A program made the translations under genes and the position numbers. From Candidatus Melainabacteria bacterium (lineage in GTDB: Bacteria > Cyanobacteriota > Vampirovibrionia > Obscuribacterales > Obscuribacteraceae): a stretch of DNA of 52,569 bases. Under the pieces are notes generated by a model, which saw only the letters and a program-made list of their open reading frames with translations, was not told the origin of the DNA and did no database searches. This document shows positions 17,425 through 27,359 of this stretch, piece after piece (the first letter of the stretch is position 1; each line of letters opens with the position of its first letter). The stretch covers positions 1-52,569 of the forward strand of contig PLXC01000016.1 in the NCBI GenBank assembly GCA_003151275.1, read 5' to 3'.

Positions 17425-19965
17425 CTAGAGCATGTCCGCCGGAACTGGCGGCATTTGCGGAATCTGAGCATTGGTTATTGGGTTGGTTAGCGATGTCTCT
17501 GACGAACCGTTAACAGCTGGTAGGGGCGTTCGTAGTTGAAATTCGCAAGCCAAACCAGGACAACCGTTTTGGTCTGGTACCTTGCACCAATCTGGGCGGT
17601 CTGATTGAATCGGGTCGCCGGTTGTCATTCCTGAATTATTTTGTTCTGTTGAAGCCACTAGATCTCGTATGACAACTGACCAGGTCACTTTGGGCGATGT
17701 GCCGGTTCGAATCGCGTCTTTGCAGTAATAGAAAAGTTGTCCGCTTGGGATTCGGATATTGCCGAATGGATATGCATTGGAGACGACGGGTTTTGGTAGC
17801 TCAGGGCTAAGCAAAGCGTCTGTTGTCAGAAAAATAACGCACGAGTTGGCCTTCTGTTTCACAGGCACGGATGCAGCAAACTCGTTGTATTTGTGCCCTT
17901 CAACAATCACAGTATCGGGGTTCAGACGGGCGCTATCGATGCTGGTGATCACGTCAAAATTTTTCGAAAGCCAGATTTTTGAGGCTCCCGACATTTCAGC
18001 TTCTGGTTTGAAGAAGTCGGATTCATCAACGGGTTTTGTGCAAGGTGTGAAGACAAACTTTCTTGAGATAATGAACGCTTTGGTCGGTTTGTCGATTCTG
18101 AAGACACCATCTTTGCAAAGCTTGAAAGCATGCGCGCAAAGCTCGAAAGTGGAGCTGCCAACTTGATTTGCGTTTGCCGTTGTGCGCAGAGCCAACATGT
18201 TGGTTTGTCGAAAGCTTGCTCGGTCTTCTTCATACGCGGAAATTGAAAGTTTTAGTGCTTCGATTTTTTCATTCGCCAAGTCTATTTGTCGTGATACCTC
18301 ATTTGGTGTTGAACTATCTTTGGAGATGGGACTATCGCGACCTATTCGATTTAACCGATTGAACACGGAGTTCAATTCTTGGCGTTCAATAAAGATCTTC
18401 TGATCGATTTGCGCAAGGGCGGAAGAGGCTCTTGCTATCACCATCTTGGACACCGCGGCCGATTCGATCGCGGCTAAATTTGTTTCGTATACTGACTTGA
18501 GGTAATCGTTCACAAATCGTTCGTCGTATCCCAACCGTCCCGATAAATTGCAGACTCCGCTTTGATCGACAAACAGGGGCATCGCGTTGGCTGGAAAAAC
18601 TGATTGTGGTGCACTGTACAGACCATTGGTGTAAATTGCGAAAACTTTGCTTAATGCTGTTTGTCCAACTCCGCCCGGTCCAGTTTGGTTCAAAATGGCG
18701 TATTGTCTAGCGCCTGTCTCAATTGCCAGGCAACTATTTGCTGTTGAATCGACGTTCGAAGGATTGGTATTCGATTCCGGTGCGTACTGCATCTTCGCTG
18801 CCGCACTGTTCCATTTCGCTTCGAGCAGAGAATATAATTTTTTCTCGTTAATCGAAGCACCTTGACGTTTTAACCAATGATACAGGGCTACGCTGAAAGC
18901 GTCTGCTGGAGACATTCCTGGCAGCACTGGCTGAAGTGATGGAGCCAGGCTGCCTTTACCCGGCACTTCGTTGCCGACAGCTTGTTGCCAATCCCCAACT
19001 CCATTGAGCTCAGGTGCTGTGAGTAACGAGATCGCTGAATCAAAAACTGGTGGCAGTCCGTCCGGGAAATTTAGCACCAGAGTAGAACGGATCGGAGCGT
19101 GCCTCGGTGACGAGATCACGGCGCAATACTTTTTACTGACTGTGTCGATTGGATCAGACGCATTTTTTTGTTTGGTTTGAAAAACTGCTTCCACCAGCAC
19201 CGCATATGGGGCTTGATTTTTTTTCGCTGGCTCAAATAGTTCGGGCTTTTCCAGTAGACGAATCTTTCCCGTTGGCCAGCTATCTGCCGATGCTGTTTGT
19301 TTGTACCGGCCCAGCTTAAGCCGCACTTCAATTAGTGAAAGATTAGGAGATGATTTGTCTGCCGCGAGCATGCGATAAACGTCACGATAGATGTTGTTAG
19401 GTTTTGCAGTTGGATTGGCATATAGCTGTGTGGAATATTCCGCAGCCTGTGCCTCCATTAAATCGGGCTCGGCTGCTTCGTGCAATCGCATGCTAAGCTC
19501 GCCTTCGAGCTTCTTGGCTAGTTCAAAATCTTTCTTGATCAAGGCGGTCATGATCGGGCGTTGAAGATGTTTTGCGATCGACGCGTCGATCGACAATGTT
19601 TTATAGATGGTATTAAGCCCGGTGACTCTCATTTGGGTCGAGGAATAATTAAATGTGCCGGCGTCTTCTGAGACGTTGTCGCAAAGACCGATCTTGCCAA
19701 AGCTACTGCTTTCTACATAGACTTGCGAGAGCTGTCGAGCTGCATACAAGGCGGCAAGAGCGGCGGTATCCACCGAGCGCTTGTGATGACCGGAAATTCC
19801 TATCCAAAGAACATAGACAGCAATAAGAGTGCTCCCAGTTGTGGCAATCAGGACTAGCTGAACGATCGCTTTAAAATCGTTGCCTCTCAAGGACCGCAAT
19901 GGACCTCGATTTACAGATTCTGTGCTGCTGTTGCGCTGCTCAATCTTTTCGCTGTGTTGATCCAT
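17425..19965 (-). CDS. Large TadG-like pilus/secretion-associated membrane protein
   Basis: 846 residues from the ATG at 19965. The frame extends to 20124, but that would overlap the divergent TPR gene and its leader. A basic cytoplasmic segment precedes one transmembrane helix (about 33-57), followed by SVDTAALAALYAARQL, the typical start of Tad-like proteins (TadE/TadG N-terminal domain family). The remaining 780 residues are exported, with no von Willebrand A motif that I can see; a coiled segment lies about two thirds along. The C-terminal part is Pro/Asn-rich. It probably sits in the envelope as a minor pilin or pseudopilin-like component. Other Tad-like genes in the window are at 28478 and 33712; the tad ATPase and secretin genes are absent here. 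Confidence 0.7.
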   Translation of the reverse strand: MDQHSEKIEQRNSSTESVNRGPLRSLRGNDFKAIVQLVLIATTGSTLIAVYVLWIGISGHHKRSVDTAALAALYAARQLSQVYVESSSFGKIGLCDNVSEDAGTFNYSSTQMRVTGLNTIYKTLSIDASIAKHLQRPIMTALIKKDFELAKKLEGELSMRLHEAAEPDLMEAQAAEYSTQLYANPTAKPNNIYRDVYRMLAADKSSPNLSLIEVRLKLGRYKQTASADSWPTGKIRLLEKPELFEPAKKNQAPYAVLVEAVFQTKQKNASDPIDTVSKKYCAVISSPRHAPIRSTLVLNFPDGLPPVFDSAISLLTAPELNGVGDWQQAVGNEVPGKGSLAPSLQPVLPGMSPADAFSVALYHWLKRQGASINEKKLYSLLEAKWNSAAAKMQYAPESNTNPSNVDSTANSCLAIETGARQYAILNQTGPGGVGQTALSKVFAIYTNGLYSAPQSVFPANAMPLFVDQSGVCNLSGRLGYDERFVNDYLKSVYETNLAAIESAAVSKMVIARASSALAQIDQKIFIERQELNSVFNRLNRIGRDSPISKDSSTPNEVSRQIDLANEKIEALKLSISAYEEDRASFRQTNMLALRTTANANQVGSSTFELCAHAFKLCKDGVFRIDKPTKAFIISRKFVFTPCTKPVDESDFFKPEAEMSGASKIWLSKNFDVITSIDSARLNPDTVIVEGHKYNEFAASVPVKQKANSCVIFLTTDALLSPELPKPVVSNAYPFGNIRIPSGQLFYYCKDAIRTGTSPKVTWSVVIRDLVASTEQNNSGMTTGDPIQSDRPDWCKVPDQNGCPGLACEFQLRTPLPAVNGSSETSLTNPITNAQIPQMPPVPADML

Positions 19966-20066
19966 AAAAATCCGGCAAACAATTGTTTTGGATGATAGCA
20001 CTATTAAAGTTATGTTATTAGCTCTGCTACCATTGCTGATAGGCGGAAAAAAACACCGAAATTGAA

Positions 20067-20990
20067 ATGAAACGCACAATATTGACATGCTTACTGCTGA
20101 TAACAATGACAGTAAATCCAGCAAGCGCTCTACCCGAGAGCGAAGGTGCGGGTATTAAGCGTTTAATTGCTTTGACCAAAGCGCACTCTTATATAAAGGC
20201 GAATAATTTATTAGATCGGATGATCGAAGTTGACCCAACCAATCCCCAACTGCGACTCGCTGGCGCCCACCTTTATCGCCAGATGGGTTTGTTTGCACGT
20301 TCAATGTCAGAGTACAAACAACTCATGAAAGCGGATCCGAAATTGATTGAGCCTGTGATTGCTCTGTCTCAGATGTATATGGAGTATTTGAACTTGCCTC
20401 AAGCGCTTAGTCTGGCGAGAGTGGCAGTCGGCATAGACCCATCCAACCGAGAAGCGAGAATTGCACTTTGTTCGGCATTAATTGCAAGCGATTATTTGAA
20501 AGAGGCGGAGGACGAACTCGATAAATTGCAAAAGCACTCCGTCCAAGATCCTGAAGTCAACTATGTTGCCTATAAGCTCTACTTGAAGCGCGGACAATTG
20601 CCGAAGGCTCGCCAGGAACTCCAAGATGCAATGACAATTGATCCAAGCAACGGACAATGGTTGCTTGACATGAGTGAATTGTGCAAACTGCAAGGAGATT
20701 ACGAAGAAGCCAATCGCTGCCTGCAACGTGGATTGGTCAATGATCAGTTCTCTGTCGACAAGCTGAATCAAATGGCGATTTTGCAGGAATATTTTTTTCG
20801 TGATTATGATCTGGCGATGGTGCAATATCGAAAAATTCTCGAAATCGATCCGGATTCCATTACGGCAATGGCTGGTTTGGACCGTTGCAAGACCAAGAAG
20901 AATGACCTGGCCGGCATGCTTAAAAACCAGATTAGAGCGCTGATCTCAAATTTTGCAAAAATATTATCGCCGTCGCCTAAACCGAACTAA
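20067..20990 (+). CDS. Exported TPR-repeat protein
   Basis: 307 residues. A clear signal peptide (KRTILTCLLLITMTVNPASA, cleavage near 22) is followed by about six to seven tetratricopeptide units covering residues 30-290, for example LRLAGAHLYRQMGLFARSMSEY and DYDLAMVQYRKILEIDPDS. No enzymatic motif is present. It should be a periplasmic or surface scaffold for protein-protein contacts. It is divergent from the TadG-like gene across about 100 bases, which suggests, but does not prove, a joint role in envelope assembly. Confidence 0.8.
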   Translation: MKRTILTCLLLITMTVNPASALPESEGAGIKRLIALTKAHSYIKANNLLDRMIEVDPTNPQLRLAGAHLYRQMGLFARSMSEYKQLMKADPKLIEPVIALSQMYMEYLNLPQALSLARVAVGIDPSNREARIALCSALIASDYLKEAEDELDKLQKHSVQDPEVNYVAYKLYLKRGQLPKARQELQDAMTIDPSNGQWLLDMSELCKLQGDYEEANRCLQRGLVNDQFSVDKLNQMAILQEYFFRDYDLAMVQYRKILEIDPDSITAMAGLDRCKTKKNDLAGMLKNQIRALISNFAKILSPSPKPN

Positions 20991-21063
20991 CTGACTCGTA
21001 GAATTCTAGAGCGCCGATCCGAAGAGTGCCCTCGGTCATTCCGACTGTGCGAAGTTGTCCGAC

Positions 21064-22398
21064 TTATTGTGTGACCTTGCTCAAAACACGCTTTGGCCCG
21101 TGGATTGGGTCTTCGATCACGACTGTCTGATCGCGTTTGGGGCCGACGCTAACGATGGCGATAGTGACGTCCATTTCTTCGGCAAGGAAGTCCAGATAGT
21201 GTTGGGCATTTACAGGCAATTCTTTCAAACTTCTGCAAGAGCTAGTCGACTTCTTCCAGCCCGGGAAGGACTGATAGATTGGTTGCATACGCTGGAACGA
21301 ACTGCCGATACTAGGCAAGTCTTTATAAGTCTTTCCTGTTTCACTGTCTTTGTAGGCTACGCAAACTTTGATTTCGTCGAAATCATCGAGCACATCAAGC
21401 TTGGTGATTGCCAGGCAATCCAGTCCGTTGATGCGCACAGAATAACGCCCGAGCACCAAGTCGAACCAACCACAACGGCGTGGTCGCCCTGTGGTGACAC
21501 CGACTTCAGCCCATGCAGTTCCGATTTGTCTCAATTGCTCGCCAATCTCGCCTACTTGTTCGGTGGGAAACGGTCCCTCGCCAACGCGTGTCATGTAGGC
21601 TTTTGAAACGCCAATGACACGATCGATGATTGTTGGTCCGATACCAGCACCTATGCAGGCACCACCAGCTGTCGGGCTCGAACTTGTGACATACGGATAG
21701 CTGCCGTGATCAAGGTCAAGCAATGTTCCTTGCGCGCCTTCAAACAAGATATTTTTGCGGTTTTGCACCGATTGGAAAATCAATTCGGAGGTGTCGCAAA
21801 CGTGCTTCTTCATCTGTTGTCCATATTCGTAATACTCTTCCAGAATCGCTTTAGGATCGAGCGACGGCAAGTTGTAGAGCTTTTCGAGAATGACGTTCTT
21901 CCGAGGCACCATCCAATCGAGCTTCGTTTTCAAAACTGTTTTGTCAAGCAAATCTTCAATGCGGATTCCAGAGCGGGCGCACTTATCTGCATACGTCGGT
22001 CCGATACCACGCTTGGTGGTACCGATTTTGTTTTCGCCACGGCTGTCTTCTTCGGCCGCATCGATAATCAAGTGATATGGCATCGTTACATGTGCTGTCG
22101 CAGAGAGCTTCAGGCGCGAGTCGTCAAGCCCACGATCGGTGAGCGATTTTAGTTCGCTGAGAAATGCTTTGGGATCAACTACCATTCCAGGCCCCAACAT
22201 GCAGATTTTCCCTGGATAGAGAATGCCCGATGGGATCAGATGGAATTTGTACGTCTCTCCATCAACGACGACGGTGTGACCGGCATTGCAACCACCCTGA
22301 TAGCGAACCACTACATCGGCATTCTTTGCCAACAGGTCCGTTACCTTAGCTTTCCCTTCATCTCCAAACTGCGCGCCGACGACGATTACGTTTGCCAA
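21064..22398 (-). CDS. purA: Adenylosuccinate synthetase
   Basis: 444 residues, usual length for the family. It catalyses the GTP-dependent joining of aspartate to IMP in AMP synthesis, in the cytoplasm. The N-terminus [16 protein letters not shown] carries the catalytic Asp and the glycine-rich loop, with Ala replacing the second Gly of the usual [48 protein letters not shown] and [11 protein letters not shown] are all family signatures. The start is TTG with GAGAGG eight bases upstream. It is divergent from holB. Confidence 0.97.
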   Translation of the reverse strand: MANVIVVGAQFGDEGKAKVTDLLAKNADVVVRYQGGCNAGHTVVVDGETYKFHLIPSGILYPGKICMLGPGMVVDPKAFLSELKSLTDRGLDDSRLKLSATAHVTMPYHLIIDAAEEDSRGENKIGTTKRGIGPTYADKCARSGIRIEDLLDKTVLKTKLDWMVPRKNVILEKLYNLPSLDPKAILEEYYEYGQQMKKHVCDTSELIFQSVQNRKNILFEGAQGTLLDLDHGSYPYVTSSSPTAGGACIGAGIGPTIIDRVIGVSKAYMTRVGEGPFPTEQVGEIGEQLRQIGTAWAEVGVTTGRPRRCGWFDLVLGRYSVRINGLDCLAITKLDVLDDFDEIKVCVAYKDSETGKTYKDLPSIGSSFQRMQPIYQSFPGWKKSTSSCRSLKELPVNAQHYLDFLAEEMDVTIAIVSVGPKRDQTVVIEDPIHGPKRVLSKVTQ

Positions 22399-22494
22399 GC
22401 TTCTAGCCTCTCAAGTCCCGATAATTCCAATTTGACCACAGGTCTTAGCTGCGGGCTTCGCGCCGTAATACGCACGGCCACCTCCGCACAAACA

Positions 22495-22521
22495 CGGAGC
22501 CGCGCTTCGACTCCGCTTTTT
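22495..22521 (+). terminator. Possible intrinsic terminator in the purA-holB gap
   Basis: CGGAG (22495-22499) pairs with CTCCG (22511-22515) and is followed by CTTTTT. It sits between divergent genes, where it would stop transcription heading toward holB. It could be an attenuator or may not function; the stem is short. The rest of the 289-base gap shows nothing I can name. Confidence 0.3.
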
Positions 22522-22687
22522 GGACCAGCAGATAGTCTAGGCTACTCGCCAAGAGCTGTCAAACAGCGCTGGGTGCTAATTACGTTAAGATTATTTATGC
22601 CCAGGGTTGTCAGCGCGCTAGTTTCGTCATCTGCTCAGCGTTTAGACTAATATTTGGATCGGCTGCAAACTACAGATGAGAAAGTGC

Positions 22688-23647
22688 ATGAGTAACATCT
22701 TCGATATAGAACTGGCTCAAAGACATCCGTTTGCTTCGTCAATGGTTACCTCGGCAATTAATTCGCAGCGCTTATCACATGCATATCTTTTGAGTGGCAG
22801 AGCCCTTGAAGACAAATGGTCCTTTGCCAGACAGGTGGCGGCGCATTTGAATTGTGCCAATAGACTGCAGCTAGCTGATGCAGCTTGTCATCTAAGCGGT
22901 TCGCCAGAAAAGGACCACTGTGTAAATTGCAAGTGGATTAACCAGGGAAAGCACCCTCAAGCCTGGCTGACGCTTACCTCAGAAGGAAGTAAAAGTGGCA
23001 AGATCGCAGTGGAAAAATCCCGACTGCTGTCAGATGAATTGTCTAAACGTTCTGAATTTTTTCGCGTGGTCGTTGTTGAAGATGCTTCTCAAGACGCTTT
23101 CCATCGTCCCTCCGCCAACGCTTTGTTGAAGACAATTGAGGATCCTGGAGCGCGTTGTCTATTTTTTCTTTTTGCCAGGCGCGAAGACGATGTGCTACCA
23201 ACAGTGGTGAGTCGATGTCAGGTTATCCCAATGCAGAGTCCACCGGAGAAGCCCACAGCGCTTGCCGCCGCCATTTTGAAAACAAGTGTAGAGGCAGTTC
23301 CTCCGACCACTGCGGAACTGCAAGATTTTAGCGACTCGGTGAAGCAAATTTTCAAGGCGCGTGACTCACACCTGACTCTTCATGCCTTAGATTTGGCCAG
23401 GCAGATTCAAATAGCGATAGAGGCGGTCGAGAACCCTATTGCTGTGCTTGATTTGGCAACGAACCTGGAGATTTCTAGAGTTGGCGAGAGGGCTAGTATG
23501 GATAGCGTGGCGGCGGGTTACCTCAGTGATTTGCTATCTTTAGCTGAGGAAGTAAAACTTCAAATAGGACACTATGTATCTTCGAAGGCCGCAATAGAAA
23601 CGTTTGTTTTGTCCTGGTGGCGGCTGCGGACAACTACAGGATGCTAG
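22688..23647 (+). CDS. holB: DNA polymerase III delta-prime subunit
   Basis: 319 residues from the ATG at 22688 (a second ATG lies at 22676). It has the clamp-loader AAA+ fold with the degenerate P-loop expected of delta-prime (LLSGRALEDKWSFAR). Four Cys (56, 67, 78, 81) form the zinc module. DASQDAFHRPSANALLKTIEDPG is the delta-prime sensor segment, and VVSRCQ is the conserved SRC motif acting as arginine finger. It works in the clamp loader with tau/gamma and delta. The C-terminal third is poorly conserved, as usual. The membrane TPR gene starts 18 bases downstream. Confidence 0.9.
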   Translation: MSNIFDIELAQRHPFASSMVTSAINSQRLSHAYLLSGRALEDKWSFARQVAAHLNCANRLQLADAACHLSGSPEKDHCVNCKWINQGKHPQAWLTLTSEGSKSGKIAVEKSRLLSDELSKRSEFFRVVVVEDASQDAFHRPSANALLKTIEDPGARCLFFLFARREDDVLPTVVSRCQVIPMQSPPEKPTALAAAILKTSVEAVPPTTAELQDFSDSVKQIFKARDSHLTLHALDLARQIQIAIEAVENPIAVLDLATNLEISRVGERASMDSVAAGYLSDLLSLAEEVKLQIGHYVSSKAAIETFVLSWWRLRTTTGC

Positions 23648-23665
23648 CTTGTTGGTGATGACAGA

Positions 23666-24715
23666 ATGAGAAGAACCGGCGTGACACACGGAAGTGATGG
23701 ACCAGAACCAGGTTGGAAAGGTTTGCTCTCTTGGGGCACACTAATTCTTGTTGTTTTTGCCGGTGCTTTTTGGTTCACGATCGTCAAGCCCGAAGAAATT
23801 CGTATGTATCCAGGCGAAGGACTTGTTCCGGGCACAGTCGCAAACGAGAGCGAGATGATGTACTTGTGCTCGCAGAAGGTTCTCACTGATGTGGAGCAGA
23901 TGGAGCCGTCGCGTCTGTTGCGAGAGGGCCAAACCGACGACGCGATCGGAGCGGCGCGCGACCTGATCAATAAGGATAAATGGAACGTCAAGAATTTGAT
24001 GTGCGCTGGCAACGTCTTCGCCGCAGCTCCAAAGGAGAATGCTCTCAACGAAGAGGGCTACAACCTCCTTCTGACTTCCACTTATTTGTGTCCACAGAGT
24101 AAGTATGTGCGCTTGAATTATGCAAGAGCGCTCGGGCGTGGTGGACGTTTTGAAGAGGCCACCAAACAGTACGACAAGGTTGTGAAGACGAACATGGATA
24201 CGTTGCCATCATTGGAGTTGGCACGGCTCTACATGAGTAATGGTGATGAAGATAAGGCAATCAAATTGCTCTCTTCAATCATTGAAAAAGATCCGGAAAA
24301 TTCTTCAGCTCAAAAATTACTCGGAATTGCCGGGGCTCGCAACCATGATGAAAAAGCAGGCTATGAGGATTACATAAAAGGGTTTGCCCTGGCGCGCTCA
24401 GCCGGTTACCCGCTTGAAGCCCGCGAACTCGTTGACCGTAACCACGATTCTGTGTCGGATGCTATTAAACAGCAACGAACCATTGCTGATGCCGCACCAA
24501 CTGAAGTGGAACCAAAATTGTTGCTTGTTGAAATGCTGATTGTGCACGGTGACTTAACTGGGGCACAGTCCGCGCTTGATGCTGAAAAGACAAAATACAA
24601 AGACAACCCCGAGCTGCATCGTCTTTATGCTGAGCTCTATCACCAATCCGGAAAAGAAGAGCTGGCGTATCAGGAGTGGCTTACGGCCAACACTCTCGAA
24701 AAACAGACTGAATAA
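23666..24715 (+). CDS. Membrane-anchored TPR protein
   Basis: 349 residues. One transmembrane helix lies at about 22-41 (GTLILVVFAGAFWFTIV) after a short polar N-terminus, then a periplasmic region with TPR units (for example VRLNYARALGRGGRFEEATKQYDKVV, SLELARLYMSNGDEDKAIKLLSSIIEKDPEN). No catalytic motif is seen. It is 18 bases downstream of holB and probably in its transcript, but a functional tie to replication is not implied. Its TAA (24713-24715) is directly adjacent to the stop of the convergent DnaJ-type gene, leaving no intergenic base. Confidence 0.8.
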   Translation: MRRTGVTHGSDGPEPGWKGLLSWGTLILVVFAGAFWFTIVKPEEIRMYPGEGLVPGTVANESEMMYLCSQKVLTDVEQMEPSRLLREGQTDDAIGAARDLINKDKWNVKNLMCAGNVFAAAPKENALNEEGYNLLLTSTYLCPQSKYVRLNYARALGRGGRFEEATKQYDKVVKTNMDTLPSLELARLYMSNGDEDKAIKLLSSIIEKDPENSSAQKLLGIAGARNHDEKAGYEDYIKGFALARSAGYPLEARELVDRNHDSVSDAIKQQRTIADAAPTEVEPKLLLVEMLIVHGDLTGAQSALDAEKTKYKDNPELHRLYAELYHQSGKEELAYQEWLTANTLEKQTE

Positions 24716-25690
24716 TTACGCCTTTTCGCTTTTGTCTTTTTCCAATTTGATCAGTTGCTCGTAAAGCGATCTCTCTTCATCGCTGAGGTTAGTTGGCACA
24801 ACGATCTTGGCGCGAACAAGAAGATCGCCACGTGGACCCCCTTTCAATTTGGGCAAGCCTTTTCCTCGCAAGCGCAGCAAGCGGCCGTTTTGCGTGCCCG
24901 CTGGCACTCTGATCCGAACATTGCCTTCCAGGGTGATGACGCTGAGTTCAGCGCCGATAACAGCCTGTGCAGGCGAGAGGTTTATTTCTGAGATCAGATT
25001 GTCCCCATCTATGGTGAATTTTGGGTCTGGCTTAACTCTGACTTTGAGGTATAAATCTCCTGCAGGCAATCCTCCGCCAGGCTTTCCTGCCTCACCAGAC
25101 ACTCTGATTTTAGAGCCAGTGCGCACACCAGGCGGAATTTTTACTTCCAAAGTTCTCGGTTTTTGGCCAGGCTGTGTGATTTGCAGGGTCCGCATAGTGC
25201 CTTTCAAAACTTCTTCCAAGTTCAGTTCAATTTCAGCTTCTTGGTCATTTCGTCTGGCCTGAGCTGGCCCACCTTGAGGTCCACCCTGAGGACGGAAGCC
25301 GCCGGCGCCCGGCTGACCGAAGCCGGCTTGACCAAAAAGAGTCTCGAAGAAATCCGAGAAGGCGCCTCCCCGTCCCAAGTCACCGAGGTTGCCAAAATCG
25401 AATGTGAATCCACCAGCGCCTGCGCCACCGCCAAAATCCGGCGGCGGTCTAAAATCAGCACCGGCTTTGTAATTGGCGCCGAGAGTATCGTAGCGCCGCC
25501 TCTTTTCAGGGTCTTTGAGGACCTCGTAGGCCTCGCCTAGTTCTTTGAACTTCTCCTCTGAGGCTTTATTGCCTTTGTTGGCGTCAGGGTGGTGTTCGCG
25601 CGCCAGCTTCCGGTAGGACGCCTTGATGTCCTTATCCGTAGCATTTCTCGGCACACCGAGGGTTTGGTAATAGTCCTTGAATTTGACCAA
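24716..25690 (-). CDS. DnaJ-class co-chaperone of the CbpA type
   Basis: 324 residues. The J domain (4-70) has the Hsp70-stimulating motif His34-Pro35-Asp36. A Gly/Phe-rich linker (about 80-140) follows, then the two beta-barrel substrate-binding domains (about 150-310, for example PAQAVIGAELSVITLEG). The cysteine-rich zinc domain of true DnaJ is absent, so it is CbpA-like rather than DnaJ. It delivers unfolded clients to DnaK in the cytoplasm. The start is TTG with AAGG eight bases upstream. No dnaK or grpE lies nearby. Confidence 0.92.
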   Translation of the reverse strand: MVKFKDYYQTLGVPRNATDKDIKASYRKLAREHHPDANKGNKASEEKFKELGEAYEVLKDPEKRRRYDTLGANYKAGADFRPPPDFGGGAGAGGFTFDFGNLGDLGRGGAFSDFFETLFGQAGFGQPGAGGFRPQGGPQGGPAQARRNDQEAEIELNLEEVLKGTMRTLQITQPGQKPRTLEVKIPPGVRTGSKIRVSGEAGKPGGGLPAGDLYLKVRVKPDPKFTIDGDNLISEINLSPAQAVIGAELSVITLEGNVRIRVPAGTQNGRLLRLRGKGLPKLKGGPRGDLLVRAKIVVPTNLSDEERSLYEQLIKLEKDKSEKA

Positions 25691-25847
25691 GCGAACACCT
25701 TCTCCGTATGACTGTCCTAAGGGCCTAAGCGTAAGTTCTTAGACCGATTCGGGCAAGCGACTATTAATCATAATAATGAATTTTTGCCCAACATAGTTGC
25801 GGAGTGCAATGAAACCTTAACGCAGATAAGTGAATATTCGTTTTGCT

Positions 25848-25892
25848 CCACTAGTGTGCATAGGCGCTCCTAGGATAGGCTATCCTCGGATA
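25848..25892. repeat. Mosaic intergenic repeat (upstream-type family)
   Basis: CACTAGTGTGCATAGGCGCTCC is followed by TAGGATAGGCTATCCTCGGATA, ending 34 bases before the mqnC ATG. It is nearly identical to modules at 46939-47198. Confidence 0.85.
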
Positions 25893-25925
25893 CCATTATC
25901 AAAGTCAATCCAATGTGGTTAGAGC

Positions 25926-27008
25926 ATGAATTTCACTTCCATTGAAAGTAATCTCCGGCAAGGCGGGCGAGTCAGTCGCGCCGATGCTGAGTGGTTGTGG
26001 TTGAAAGCAAGCGACGAGCAGTTAGAGAAGCTGGCCAATATTGTGCGCGACCGATATCACGAGCCCCATGCCGCTACATATTTGTTGATGCGAATCATCA
26101 ACTACACCAATGTCTGTGTGGCAAAGTGTGACTATTGCTCCTTCTACCGGCTGCCAAAGTCAAAAGAGGGCTATGTGCGCTCTAAGGAATGGATATTCTC
26201 TAAGATTGATGAGCTTTTGGAGGCGGGTGGGGATCTATTTGCTTTTAATGGTGGCTTTAATCCTGAGCTGAAAATCGATTACTACGTCGATCTTTTCGGA
26301 TCGATACGCGAAAAATATGGAGAGCAGCTGGAGTTTTACGCGATGACCGTGGTGGAACTCTTGTACATCGCCAAGGTTAGTAAAATAACCGTACCCCAAG
26401 CTTTGGAGCGTCTGAAGCAAGCCGGTGTCAGATGGATCACCGGCGGTGGTGCCGAAATCTTGGCAGATTCTTTTCGCAAACGGCATAGCCCTTTGAAATA
26501 CACCGTCGCTGAATATATGGACACGCAAGAGAAGATCCTCAAAGCCGGTCTTTCGACAACCGGAACAATGGTTATTGGTTTCGACGAGACGCTTGAAGAG
26601 CGTCTTGATCATCTAGAGACGGTTCGACAATTTCAAGACGACACCAAAGGCGGATTGTTTAGCTTCCTTTGCTGGACTTACAAACCGTATAACAATGATT
26701 TAGGCGGAAGCGAAATTAGTGCCGGTGAGTATCTGCGTCATCTCGCTTTGTGCCGCATCTTCCTCGACAATGTCAAACATATTCGCACCTCGGTTTTGAC
26801 CCAGAACGCCAATGCCCTCAAGGGCTTGACCTACGGCGCCGATGATTTCGATGTACCTTGGGAAGACGAAGTTACGCAAATGGCAGGTGCTGTAATTGAG
26901 CGAGATGTACAGCGCATTCTTGGCTATGCTAAGGAAGAAGGATTTAAAACGACCTACAGACATGTAGGCACACATCCCGCACCGTTGGCGATACCAGCAG
27001 TTTCCTAG
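25926..27008 (+). CDS. mqnC: Radical SAM cyclic dehypoxanthinyl futalosine synthase (MqnC)
   Basis: 360 residues. The radical-SAM cluster motif is Cys64-x3-Cys68-x2-Cys71 (NVCVAKCDYCSFYR), followed by the family segments FAFNGGFNPELKIDYY, ALERLKQAGVRWITGGGAEIL and GLSTTGTMVIGFDET. MqnC cyclises dehypoxanthine futalosine in the futalosine route to menaquinone. MqnE is the closest alternative, but the GGxNPxL and GGGAEIL segments favour MqnC. No other mqn gene is in the window. A mosaic repeat lies in the leader. Confidence 0.88.
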   Translation: MNFTSIESNLRQGGRVSRADAEWLWLKASDEQLEKLANIVRDRYHEPHAATYLLMRIINYTNVCVAKCDYCSFYRLPKSKEGYVRSKEWIFSKIDELLEAGGDLFAFNGGFNPELKIDYYVDLFGSIREKYGEQLEFYAMTVVELLYIAKVSKITVPQALERLKQAGVRWITGGGAEILADSFRKRHSPLKYTVAEYMDTQEKILKAGLSTTGTMVIGFDETLEERLDHLETVRQFQDDTKGGLFSFLCWTYKPYNNDLGGSEISAGEYLRHLALCRIFLDNVKHIRTSVLTQNANALKGLTYGADDFDVPWEDEVTQMAGAVIERDVQRILGYAKEEGFKTTYRHVGTHPAPLAIPAVS

Positions 27009-27154
27009 CGGTTTCGAATCGATAGTCGTGGATAGACTACCCTCGCGTATCATGTCCTCGGATTCCATATTAGCCAATTGACTCAGTGCGCAGTTCAACT
27101 GAGGGATCGAGCGGTCGCATCCAGAGTGCGTTAAGATAGGGTCGGATATGTGAC

Positions 27155-27330
27155 TTAGTGTTGGATCCGATAGTGTTGGATCCTGTAGTGTTGCTCCGGT
27201 AGTGTTGGATCCGATAGTGTTGGATCCGATAGGATCCGATAGTGTTGGATCCGATAGGATCCGTTAGTGTTGGATCCGATAGTGTTGAATACGACTGAGT
27301 GATACGTTAGTGTTGGATACGACTGAGTGC
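27155..27330. repeat. GGATCCGATAGTGTT tandem array
   Basis: In the 351-base gap after mqnC, a 15-base unit of consensus GGATCCGATAGTGTT recurs, with eight GGATCC cores between 27163 and about 27277. Some units are shortened to ten bases. It decays into GGATACGACTGAGTG variants toward 27330. The array ends about 30 bases before the next gene's GTG. Short traces of the mosaic family (TAGACTACCCTCG) lie near 27035. Confidence 0.9.
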
Positions 27331-27359
27331 TCGATACGTTTGCAGGGGAGATAAGTTAG

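Noticed and set aside
19966..20124. N-terminal extension of the TadG-like protein
   Set aside because: It would overlap the divergent TPR gene's start and adds a hydrophobic segment ahead of the polar N-terminus expected for this family.
22240..22650. Plus-strand open frame of 136 residues
   Set aside because: Its first half is antisense to the purA start and the rest lies in the non-coding gap; no domain is visible.
27155..27330. CRISPR array
   Set aside because: Units are 10-15 bases without spacers of constant length and no cas genes are present.
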